A stretch of 64,000 nucleotides of DNA from Amylostereum areolatum. Taxonomy: Eukaryota > Basidiomycota > Agaricomycetes > Russulales > Stereaceae. The notes under the pieces are model-generated. The model was not told the origin of the DNA. It worked only from the letters and a program-made list of their open reading frames with translations, and made no database searches. Below, one piece after another: positions 1-9,996 of the stretch; the first letter of the stretch is position 1; the number at the start of each line of letters is the position of its first letter. Location: assembly GCA_012932865.1 (NCBI GenBank), contig SAXG01000007.1, forward strand, positions 496,001 through 560,000, read 5' to 3'. The position numbers and the translations under genes are program-made.

Positions 1-1359
1 GAAGAACTGGGCGACGTGCAGGTCCTGCTGCGACGAGATCACGTAGATCATCTTGTCGAACTGGTGCGCCTCGTACCGCTCGATGGCCGCCCCGATGTCG
101 CGCGTGAGGTAGATCGACGTGCCGTCTACCGCGCACCCGCCGTCAGCGAACGCCAGGCCTCACAGAGACGCGGACAGAGGAACGCACCCTTCTTCCGGAC
201 CACCGCCTTGCCCAGCTTCCACTTCTCCAGGTCCACCAGCTTCGCCCCGTCCGCGTCCGAGATCAGGTTCATCTCGTTCAGCCGCTCCAGCGCAAAGTCC
301 TGCCACTTTTTCCCCACCTGGCTCTCGCCCGTGTACACGTCGAACGCCACGTTCAGCCGCGCGTACGCGTCCGCGTACTTGCGCACGCTGAGCTCGCGCC
401 ACACCCGCCAGTTCTTCAGCGCCGCCTCCTCCCCGTCCTCCATCCGCTTGAACCACTCGGCCGCCGCCACCTTCACCGACGGGTCCGCGTCCGCGTCCTT
501 GTTCACCTTGACGTACACGTCGAACAGGTGCTTGATCGCGTCTTTCTCAAGCTCTTCGTCCGAGCCGTATTTTTCGTACCCGACCGCGATCATGCCGAAC
601 TGGGGCCGACGTGAGCGCTTGCGCATCGGACGGCAAACGGATCGCATACCTGGGTGCCCCAGTCCCCGAGGTAGTTCATCGACACCACCTCCCATCCGCA
701 CGCCTTGTACAGGTTCGCGAGGAAAGCACCGATGATCGTCGACCGGAGGTGCCCCACGTGGAAGCTCTTCGCGATATTGGGAGAAGAGTATTCGATGAGG
801 ATCTTCTTGCCCTTGCCCGAGTCGTTCGTGCCGTACTCTGGCTGGCCAGAAGTGCTGTCGTGGGTGAGGGTGTGCACTTGGTCGAGGACAGCGCGGACGA
901 GGGAGGAGGTGCGGCACGTGAAGTGTAGGAAGGCTTTGTCGTGGACGACGGATTCAATGTAGTCGTCTGCTTGAAACTGTCACGAGCTCCGTCAGAATTC
1001 TGTGAGAGACACGGCGGACACGAGGCAGCTCTGTCTGCTGGCAGGGGGGACACTTCCATCCACACACGCATTCTCGTACGGAGAACCCAAACCAGCCCTC
1101 GACGTAACACGAAAGCACACACCTGTCCAGTCACTTTCGCCGCGAGCTCGTCCACTTTCCCGGGTAGCCTGAATCGCGGAAGCGCGACCGTGAAGTCCTC
1201 CCCCTTCTTCCCGAAATCGACGCCGTTGTACGCCTGTTCAAGGGTGAGCGGCGGAAGCGCGTCCGCAATCTTTTTCGCGATGGCGATCCGGAACGAGTCG
1301 AGGATCGCTTTTGAGGGCTCGGCGCCCGCAACGGGAGGCAGCGACGGGAGCGACGACAT
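1..1359 (-). CDS. RRS1: Arginyl-tRNA synthetase, class I, N-terminal part (gene continues past the window start)
   Basis: Charges tRNA-Arg with arginine. The ATG at 1359 opens exon 1 (1123-1359), followed by exons 650-976, 188-599 and 1-125. Introns 977-1122, 600-649 and 126-187 all have GT-AG ends and join in frame. The class I HIGH-type motif reads FHVGHLRST within [20 protein letters not shown], preceded by an Add-1-like N-terminal domain. Exon 2 ends in LGDWGTQ, a conserved ArgRS block. Exon 3 to 4 gives [14 protein letters not shown], the family's second conserved block, followed by a [16 protein letters not shown] stretch. The KMSKS-like region and tRNA-binding C-terminus lie outside the window. 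No organelle presequence is visible, so the cytosolic form is likely, although fungi often use one gene for both compartments. Identity is secure from these motifs. Confidence 0.95.
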
Positions 1360-1661
1360 GGGTCTGCGTAGAAGTACAAGGCTGCGATGCAGCGGGCGTC
1401 GTAAGAGTCGAAGGGAGAGAATTTTGACCGGATTTTTGGATCGATGGACGGATTTTGCTGTCGTCGTGACTCGACGGAAAGAGGAATTTCACGTGACCTT
1501 GCGCGCGTTGCGTTGAATTGAAGATGGAATATGGAAGACTTGGACGTTATCAATTTCTACATTCTGCGAACCCGGGGATGTGTTTGGTACAAAGGTTCAG
1601 AAATACTTTACAAAAGGACACGCGTGGCTACTGCTTTTAGGCACCGAGGGTCGGTAAACTG
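1360..1661. other. Intergenic spacer between ArgRS 5' end and the upstream gene's 3' end
   Basis: About 300 bp holding the ArgRS promoter (read on the minus strand) and the terminator region of the MYND-Kelch gene. I see no clear TATA box and no coding evidence. Confidence 0.5.
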
Positions 1662-3922
1662 TCACTTCGTACAATCGTACCGCCACTTGTGTTCCCTCCA
1701 ACCCTCCTTCTGGCACTCTGGACTGCAGAAGAACGAAGCCCCTCCACATGAACCTGAAGAATGGGTCCGTAAGAGCAATCCGATAACATTTCAAGATAGC
1801 CTACCTCCGCATCGCTTCCACGAGCCCGACGCAGCACACGTAAAGCACCTCAACCACGGCCCTGTCCTCGCGTTCCTCGCGTCCTCTTCCAAGTCGGCTT
1901 CCTCGATTCCACCTCCAGGAACATCCACCCGCAGCGTCCACAGGTCTCCAAAGGCCCTCTCCACACCTGCGCCATTATTCACAGAATGTTTTGTCCGGTT
2001 GTATCCGCCGAACACAAAAGTGCGGCCCGTATCTGGGTCGACGAACATATGGGCTTGTCCGCGGTACGTCGGGAACCCACGGGTGAGGACGTGGCGCCAA
2101 ACAGGGTGTACGTTCGGCGCATTCTTGGGCGCGGGCTCCAGCAGGAAGGTGTCTGCATACCAATTGTTCGCTTCGAATAGAGAAACGGGGACGAGCTCGA
2201 TCGTGCCCGGGTTGGACATGTTCGTTCCGCCGAAGACGATCGTTCTATCCAGGACTGGGTTCTGCATCCCGAGGCCGTGCAATGAGCAAAAGCAGGGTAG
2301 GATAGAGAGGAGCAAGGCGAACGCACATAGACAGCCGACGCCTCTGAGCGTGGACAAGGTGCATTCCCAACGACCCTCACCCTTGTCCATGTTTCGGCCG
2401 CAATGTTCCACGACCAGCAGTCCTCGTAGATGTAGCTGATGTGCGCGTCCAATTCCTGACGCACTCTCCTCGCCGTCCATCTGTCCGCCTCGCCATACAA
2501 CAGCCATATGTGCTCCTTCTGCCTGTCCACCCACATCATCGGCGCCTTCCTCGGGCCCGGCGTCTCGAAATTCGGCTGTAGCCTCGGGCCAGTGCTTCCG
2601 GAAAGTCGTCGCCACACGCCGGTACGCATGTCGAGCACCATCCACAGATCGCATCCGACGACGCAGGTCCTGTGCGCGCCCCCGAACACATAGAGCTTTC
2701 CCAGTACGTATACGACAGCGAAGCCGGTGAGGTCGTTCAAGGGGGACGGCCACGGGCTGTCGTCCTCCCATCGCGTTTTGACCCGGCCCCAGGTCTCCTG
2801 CTTCAGGTCGAAAACGTCGAGGATCCTTTGGCCACTGAAGACGTAGGCTTTGTCGTCGTGAACCCATGCGCCATGCCCGGTCAGCTTCCTGGAAGGTTCG
2901 CGCGGGGGAGCAGGACAGGGAGGGAGACTGTGCCATCCGGTATCCAGCGATTGTAGGTCAATGTACTGCAGGTCGCGGAAATAAGGGCCACGCTCAGATG
3001 TTCTTTCGCCCCCGCACACATAGAACCTTCCTGGAGCCGCGTCAGCCGATAGTGGGGAAGGAAGGGGGCCAAGCACGTACCGTTCCAGATGAAACTAGCA
3101 AACCCATAGCGGGGCTGTATTTTGGCCGTCTTCGGCATCCATACCTTCTCCCAGCTGCCCATAACTTGGAGCGTTGGGTCCTCCACCTTTGACGACGCGC
3201 TCAATTTGGGATCGGGGTGTTTGTAATTGATGATCTCCATCTTCCGAGATTCGCTCGGGAGGATTTGTTCGAGATGGCGGCGGATTTCGAGGCTAGCTTC
3301 GTCTGTGATCGCCGCGACCTGAGTGAATGCGTTCCAAGTTTGGTGCGTCGCCATGCCCGTGTTGCCGAGATGGAGAGATATTTCGGTGGTGTATAGCATG
3401 GACAGGATGCGACTCTGCCAGTAGTCTTTATCGGAGGGGTCGGACATGGTCCATTCTACGAAACAGCAGGTCAGCGAATCGAGAACCCCCGTGTGCATAA
3501 GCGCAGAACGCACCAAAGAAAGCAGTCTTCTGGCCCAGAAACATATTTTTATGGATGGTCCTCACTTCCTCGAACCACATCAAAGCCTTGTGGCAAGTTA
3601 GCACGCTCGCCGCCCCAAAAATGACCGGGAAAAACCATACCTCTGACCACTTCCCCTGCCCCTTCAGTACTAACCCCACGCCCAAACAACACCCCATAAC
3701 CTCGGCGATCGCGTCGGTCCCGGGCAAAGTGATATATCTTTCAGAGCGAATACCGCCGCCTATCGCTCCGAGTGGGACCTCCACATCGTCCCCCACGAGC
3801 ATTCGGAAGCCGATCATGAAATGGCGACGCGCTTCATCGAGCCTGCCCTCCGTCAGGTGTTTTTCGCCTTTAATGCGACTGTCGGACGCGGCCTGGAGGA
3901 GCTCCATGAGTGACGTAAACAT
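1662..3922 (-). CDS. Kelch-repeat protein with C-terminal MYND zinc finger
   Basis: Probable protein-interaction adaptor of a family common in agaricomycetes; the substrate is unknown. The N-terminal part, from a Met at 3922 (an upstream in-frame Met at 3988 is possible), has a TPR-like helix pair around EKHLTEGRLDEARRHF. The middle carries Kelch blades with GG and W/Y signatures, for example RFYVCGGER, AYVFSGQR, LYVFGGAHRT and TFVFGGYN. The C-terminus carries CFTC...WKRCGG; after an intron near 1755-1805 it continues with FFCSPECQKEGWREHK and ends at a TGA (1662-1664). That completes the MYND Cys/His pattern. Several short GT-AG introns join the blocks and I have not resolved every boundary. 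It is transcribed in the same direction as the ArgRS gene. Family assignment is firm; the cellular role is unknown. Confidence 0.8.
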
Positions 3923-4600
3923 AGCCACTACGCATCCCGAAGTCGAACAATGAGCGAGTCCGACCATGAGAAAACAAAGACGCACCATCGTTGGCCAATT
4001 GTTCCGGGTGTAGCGTGTTCCGGTTTGCCATCAAGCTGTCTCGGTTGGCTATGAGGGATGACATGGTGTGGGGCCGCAATCCAGATCGATAGGGTGCGGA
4101 CATTGCGCACAGAGGATGTGGGTGATGGAGAAGAGGTATTATCCACCGTGCAGGTCAGAGGGCATTGTCCGTTCAAGATTGCCACTTTTGGCTTGGTCGT
4201 CCAGAGATAGCAAATTCGAGGTGTCGCAGAATCGAATAGGGTGGTCGCCCGGGTCGTTCAAGAAAAATGAAAATGGACAGTCGGACATGTTGGACATATC
4301 AGAGTTAGAAAGCGGTTGGAAGAGAAGGACGGGTCCAAGACGGGTCGATTACGCGCCTTCTGCCTCGAGGGTCTCCACCCACTGCCTCTATGTAAGTACG
4401 CATGACCGAACTTACGCACTCGTACATACGTCTCTCTGATCGTCTCAGAGACAGGCTGCCTTGCCAAGCTTACGTTTCTTCAATAGAGTATATTCACATT
4501 TTATAGTACGGTGCAGTAAAATGTTGTGATACAGACAAAACTGAAAGAACCCAAATGACTTGAAGCCACGCTTCAACGGCGAGAAAAGGGATCCAGGGAC
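3923..4600. other. No gene recognised
   Basis: Promoter side of the MYND-Kelch gene. Short open frames at 3928-4185 and 4068-4439 have no recognisable motifs and overlap each other in different frames. Confidence 0.4.
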
Positions 4601-5320
4601 GGCGTCAAAGGGATGACGGGCTCGGACGAGTGCGGCGAGCAACGACCCGTGCTGTGGGAAAAGTCGAGGGAAGGGAGGATGAAGGTGACATCGAAGGTGA
4701 TGCGAGCATAAGCTACCTCCGCGCCTTGTCGGCCAGCTTCGCGTAGGGGGAGGCCCGTGACAGATCCTGCGTCGTCATCGTGAATCGCGGAGCGGTCTTC
4801 AGTTCCTAAACAAGCACGGGGGACCGGGGGGGGGATGAGAAGTATGGGGTTGGATTCTAGAATACGCGCCAGGAGCGCCGCGGTTTCCTCCGAGAGGTGC
4901 CCGCAATGCGTGAAGTACTTGGCCCCAAGGCGCAGGTACTGATTGACTTCGAAGTTCGCAATACCACAGCAGGTTTCCGGCGGTCGAGCCAGCGAGGAGA
5001 ATGTCAAGAGGCCATACTTATGTCGCCGATGAAGGTGTTGAACCCCTGAGTGAGCAATATGTTAGAGATTCAGTATGTTCTCGTGGGCCGTGGTCGGACA
5101 CGGACATGTGAGACGTTACATCGGATATTAGCCGCCCCTCTCTTCTGTCGAAGAGACGAGCCATTCGACGGCGTACTTTGGGCCGGCGCTGAGACCTGTA
5201 GTCCACTACGCGATGGACCACGCCAAAAACGCCGTAGCCTAGGAGGTGGATGAAGCCAAGTCAGAGGCGCTCGGCGCTCTCAATCTCACCCATGAGATCT
5301 CCGAACTGGGTAGAAGACAT
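4601..5320 (-). pseudogene. Protein kinase relic (N-lobe and C-lobe fragments, broken)
   Basis: Minus-strand fragments resemble the two ends of a fungal Ser/Thr kinase. Near 5235-5190 there is a glycine-loop-like LGYGVFGVVHRVVD. About 15 codons on, but in the next frame, comes KYAVEWLV, which fits the VAIK-type strand. Near 4930-4840, LSEETAALLARILESNP matches the end of the C-lobe in agaricomycete kinases, where the sequence runs PISEET.. IL.RIF..NP. The catalytic HRD and DFG region between them is missing, and the fragments are out of frame with one another. I infer a decayed kinase with an internal deletion. A chance resemblance cannot be excluded without a profile search. Confidence 0.35.
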
Positions 5321-6011
5321 GGTGGCATGGTGGGTGGATAAATGAGTGGTCACTGGTTGGGCAGGTGGAGCCATGGGCACACGGTCAAGCATATTAGATT
5401 GGCGTACCAGTTTCCTGCTCCGGCCTCTCCCAACGGTCGTCCAGCCGAGTTGAGACCGTACGTCAGTTAACTTAAGAAAGCATTGGGATCACTGTACGAG
5501 GCTATGGCATCCGGTTGGCAGCCGGACACTATCCGCAAGCTCCGCGCAATTTTATGTAAGGGATTCGCCGTACCGGGTGCTGAGAAGAACTCGGGTCCAT
5601 GGCGGGGCGCAATGAGTGCAATAGGAAGATGAACATAGGTTGCCGGGAGTTGGGCGTACGTTGGGCGTGCTTACGACAAGTCAACAAGTTCGATTTGCTG
5701 GCCTGTTGAAGTCAGTGTGTGATTGTCACGTGATGCATCGATCAACATTCCCCTCTCGTTATCTTCAAATTGTCGATGTCTCGATCTGCTACTAATAAGT
5801 GTTATAGGACCAGGCTTCCCCGAGATCGCTACATTTGTCCGTCGCGGGGTTCTCAAGACTTTCCACGAGAAAGGGAAATAAACTGCGTTGGAAACCATCC
5901 AAACTGTGTAGAACTCCTTGTACTATCCTCGACAACCGGCTATCGTACATCCATCAGATTCTGCGGCGCGTTGTCCACGCTTCCCCGTCATCGACGCGTC
6001 TTTGAATCCCT
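5321..6011. other. No gene recognised
   Basis: About 690 bp between the kinase relic and the ABM-like gene. Only short unrelated open frames are present and no motif was found. Confidence 0.4.
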
Positions 6012-6780
6012 TCAGCCATGCGTCTTGAAGGCGATGACCTCGCCGAGTTTGGGCGAGAGGGGCTCAGAAATAAGAGGGAGGAAGGCAGCGATCGTTTCCG
6101 CCACCGGCGCGCCCTCCAAGTGCGCCTTGCGATGCTCGACCGTGTCGAACGCGCCGAACAACCCGAATGTCGTGTCGTCCTTCTGGAACGCGTACCAATA
6201 TTCCGTGACCGTCTCAGCTTTGATGCCCTCGAAGTACGAGCCCTATTATGGCACCGACTATCTGTTAGGGACGTCGTGCATGATACAGGGGCAGGTCGCG
6301 CTCACCTTGAGCGTGCTCTTCACAAGAGCTGCCGAGTCTGCCTTCGCCTTGATGATCAGCTCGACCACATATTTGAGGTTACCCTCCGTCGCTGCATTCT
6401 TGGACACCTTCTCCGCCAGGATGTCGACGGGGTCGATGGCCGGGGGAGCACCGAGCAGCTCAGGCACCTTGGGAATGAGTGCCTTGGGGATCTCGCCGCC
6501 GATGTGTGCATCCCGCCCGGCGGTATGGGGGAAAGTGTCGAAGATACCGAAGGCGCCGATCGTACCGTCGGGGGCGTCATCGATTTTGTAACCGTACCAC
6601 TGGAGGGTGTCTGTCTCGGCGTCGACGATGGCCTTGCCACCGGCGAGGAAGTCGCGGATGTTCTTGACCTGCTCCGATTTAGGAACCAGGGTGGCGTGGA
6701 CGCCGAATTTCGCTGAAGGGGAGATCAGGCGAGATCGCGTTAAGGATCGAGAGAAATCGCGCACATTCGCGACCGCTCAT
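6012..6780 (-). CDS. Tandem ABM-like (dimeric alpha/beta-barrel) protein, 217 aa
   Basis: Likely a small cytosolic enzyme or stress protein of the antibiotic-biosynthesis-monooxygenase fold; the reaction is unknown. Three exons (6765-6780, 6306-6712, 6012-6242) and two GT-AG introns give 217 residues. Exon 1 encodes only MSGRE plus one base. The first repeat has GVHATLVPKSEQ, LQWYGY and FGIFDTFPHTAGRDAHIGG. The second has EYWYAFQKDDTTFGLFGAFDT followed by EHRKAHLEG. The alternation of a hydrophobic strand with FxxFDT and a following AHL/AHIGG helix in both halves supports two ABM units fused in one chain. Intron 1 (6713-6764) has a CTTAACG branch-like site. Spliced reading is clean, so the gene looks intact. 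Confidence 0.7.
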
Positions 6781-7719
6781 TGTAGGATGGTAGTGCGATG
6801 ATGGTTCGAAAAGAGCTGGGAGTACGAGAGAAAGAGGAAAAGAAGGAAAAGAGAAAAGCGTGGGTGGCTCGAAGGTCGCCTGAGACAAATGCTTATAAAC
6901 GCTTCATAGACGCTCCGCCGCCGCTTCGATTTGGCTTCGATACGTCAGAATCAGGGCCGTGACGTGAGCGTAGATTGTTGGGAAAGACATACTCGTGGGT
7001 GTTCTGGTACAGAATATATGACCAATACACTGCTTGTGTACCCACGATCCACATGCCACCATTCCATCTCGCAGCGGGCGGTGTTCCGTCTCGGGGTCTG
7101 CGCGCTGCGTTTACTACTGGCGGTCACACGCCAGTGCGCTGATTTGTTGCCTGATTTGTTGCCATTTTATGTGAAGTTGATGCGATCATGGATGAACCTT
7201 CTGAGGGATAATAAAGATAGGAGCGTCAGCGCTTAGCGTTCGTACGATGAAGTCGCGGATCCTCGATGTGAGGGAGTAGTGGGGGCGCCTCGGAGTACCA
7301 CAATGCATTGAGAAACGACGTTGCAAAAAAACAAGGCTATCCATCGCGGGTGTTCTAGTCACCAAGACTCGGCCCAGACATACAACTTCGTCCGGATTGC
7401 CCGTTGAGCTAAAACCCGGGGTACTTTCATCCTTCCTCCCGGTTATTTCTGCCTCGTTCTTGCTCGCTGGCTGTTTTTCAGGTAGCTTTCCCTTAGCGTG
7501 CGTGTTTTTTAACCTGGGAAAAATCAGTCCGATTCTAAGCCGCAAACGACGGGAGAGAGGGGACCAGCGCCGCGCATCTTTCTAGAACAAGTTGCTACCA
7601 ACACAGACTCCGCAACGGATACAGTGATCCACTTCACCAAATTCTCCAAACGCTCGGCGCTCAAGTGACGAAGTAACCACGCAGCCCACCAGCTCTAGAA
7701 AGATTCCCGCTAGGCTCAC
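6781..7719. other. No gene recognised
   Basis: Only short open frames. The first bases upstream of 6780 are the promoter of the ABM-like gene, read on the minus strand. Confidence 0.4.
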
Positions 7720-8400
7720 ATGTGCATCGGCGTCTCCTGAATAAAGCGCTCTATCGTCGCCTCCTCGGACCAGTGGTCTCTGAGGACGGAATCGTCGGTG
7801 GAGTTGGTAATCAGCGCCTCTATAAGGACGTCCAAATGGAAATCGGTGTACCAGCGCCGATCGCGGTGCCTCCGGGTCCCTGTAAAGCAAGGTGGTGGTG
7901 ACGCCGCGGGACTGGGACGATAGTAGAAGAGCGGGTGGACGTTAGGACACGTTCCCCCCTCATCATCCAGAAATATGGTCAGGTATGGTTACGGAGATGC
8001 AAAAAGACGGGAGGAACATCACAGGTTCAAAGAATTTTGCGAGGGACTGTTTCGATCGGTCGGACCGATGATAGTTGAAGTATAGTAGACAAAATATGAG
8101 CGCAATCGAGGGAAGGGAAGCCCAAAGAACGCCGCCTACTTTGCAGACACCAGCTACCACGGTCCAGGACGCAAACCCATTTGCGCTTGCTTCAAGGCGC
8201 CGTCGTCTCATGTCCCAGTTGTTGACATCATCCGTGCAGACCAACTTGGCCTCTGTTGATATCAGACGAGACGTTATGTCAGTGAGGCTTTGTAGAATGG
8301 CTGTCAAGGAGCCATTATCGGTGGCGATATGCGCTACGGCTGATCCGGGATATCTGCATCTTCCTGTCAGCGGCGAGACGATGCCCCCCTGAAGACGCCG
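7720..8400 (-). CDS. Possible small membrane-anchored protein (uncertain, spliced)
   Basis: Two minus-strand stretches look protein-like. An upstream part (about 8400-7965) contains ILQSLTDITSRLISTEAKLV followed by a hydrophobic segment, VLWASLPSIALIFCLLYF, ending in a basic/aromatic edge (NYHRSDRSK) typical of a membrane anchor. A downstream part (about 7865-7722) reads DVLIEALITNSTDDSVLRDH and ends in ERFIQETPMHM and a stop. They are in different frames and would need an intron around 7870-7960. I do not recognise the family. It could equally be a decayed gene. Confidence 0.25.
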
Positions 8401-9728
8401 CTAAGAAGGATGGAAATTACTTAAATAGACGAAATGCTTGCTCCTATGGTCAAAAAATGAGCCAAGGATCGATCATGGGGGTATGACCACGGGTACACAT
8501 ACATTGAAAATCGGTACGCCTGTTGACTTTTCGACGCTTAGATCGATGTCGATAGCAATCCGTCGGACGTCGACTTGATATTGGCGTAGAAGACGGTCTG
8601 TCCGTACCGGATCGTGTGTACAGTCGTAGAAAATCCAGTGCTGAAAAGGTCGAAGGAGCCGCTGTCGTCGCTATTGTAGTTGTTGGCAAGACTGAAGTAG
8701 CTCCACAATTCCGCGGGTCAGACCATCGGTTTTCATTTGGTAACGAACAAGTCTTGACAAGGTTTCATTTGTGCGGTATATTGAGCGATAGCGCGCATAA
8801 GTTAACGACCTGATGGATAGAAGAGGATGGGTCAGAGCAATGCCTGAACGCTGTCCGAGTCAACAATGCCCTGCAGTGCAGGACAATGGCGTTTCCAATC
8901 TTGTCGCTGCACGTATTTCAATTATACGCGGGCTCATAGCGCTCATAGTCCCACAATATGAGACTCTTGAGAGACTCTGGAGAGTAAGTAACGCGCGCAA
9001 CGACATGTGCCAGCGGAAAACAAGCACGTGCTTATTCCCACGGGATCATTGTCTTATGTAATAATGGCAATCTCCGGAGTCCTTCCAAAGTTCCATCGCT
9101 GGCGGCGGCTGAGCTCGTTGTGACTGTTCTGTCCCCCACGAATCCCCTAATAGACGAACGTCTCACCGCTCTGTCTTTGGATCCACACTTCGCACATTTT
9201 CTGGAGCTCTGGAGCGATCATATTGAACAAAGTACGATTTCCGTGGACAGCCAAGGTTCAACGGCCTTCGCTTCGAAAAATTGAAGTAAGTAGCATCACC
9301 TTGCCTCATTTACTACATTTTCTCATGGACCCACACGTATGTAGGAAATGCCGCAGCACCCTCAATCAATGATCAGGGAGAAAGCAGTGGACAAAACGTG
9401 TGACTCCCTGCGAATCTCGAAATCTAGCCTCGAGGTCAAGCTTCAAGCCTGCCACTGGCACTTTTCCACGCGTCATGGCCCTTGTTCCTCTCCCGTTCTC
9501 GCGGTGATTTCATTATGCCGTATAAACCCCGCTGCCTACGAGTACGTGCTCTCTACAGGCTATACAACACCCACTTCTTCCAGCTAACCCGGTTCAAACT
9601 TACTGCAGCTAGTCGCAGAACCGTTCAATGCATTTATGGGTGTTGACATAGACGACTTCAAGAACCCCGACCGTCAGCCAAGACTTCATTAACGCCCAAT
9701 ATCATGGACTTCCTAAGCCGGATATTTT
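8401..9728. other. No gene recognised
   Basis: About 1.3 kb with short, overlapping open frames on both strands and no identifiable domain. Confidence 0.35.
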
Positions 9729-9760
9729 CCGCCCCTTCCGCCCCTTCCGCCCCTTCCGCC
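9729..9760. repeat. 9-bp tandem repeat, about 3.6 copies
   Basis: The unit ccgcccctt is repeated head to tail, three complete copies and a partial one, about 240 bp upstream of the peptidase start codon. It is perfect in the copies seen and pyrimidine-rich on the plus strand. Confidence 0.85.
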
Positions 9761-9996
9761 AGGCATCAGAAGTCGCGGACTCACACCTTATCATCCACCC
9801 ACACGCTCACGAGATACTAAGTTTGGCTTCCTGTCCTATATATTCTTCGTTGGCAAGCCAATTTTCCACCATTTTCACGATAGTGGCATGTGCTCCCCGA
9901 GGATCGCTCCGCAAGTATAAAGGCCACTGGTCCTCAAAAGCATCCCGGCAGCTTCTGCTCAGCTTCCACAACGAGGATCCTCCGGTGGCGCTGAAA

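Noticed and set aside
126..917. Long minus-strand open frame through ArgRS exons and introns
   Set aside because: It reads through real introns; the spliced model with conserved ArgRS motifs explains the region.
6018..6716. Plus-strand 232-codon open frame opposite the ABM-like gene
   Set aside because: Shadow of the minus-strand exons; no motif, and repetitive Arg/Asp composition is typical of antisense reading.
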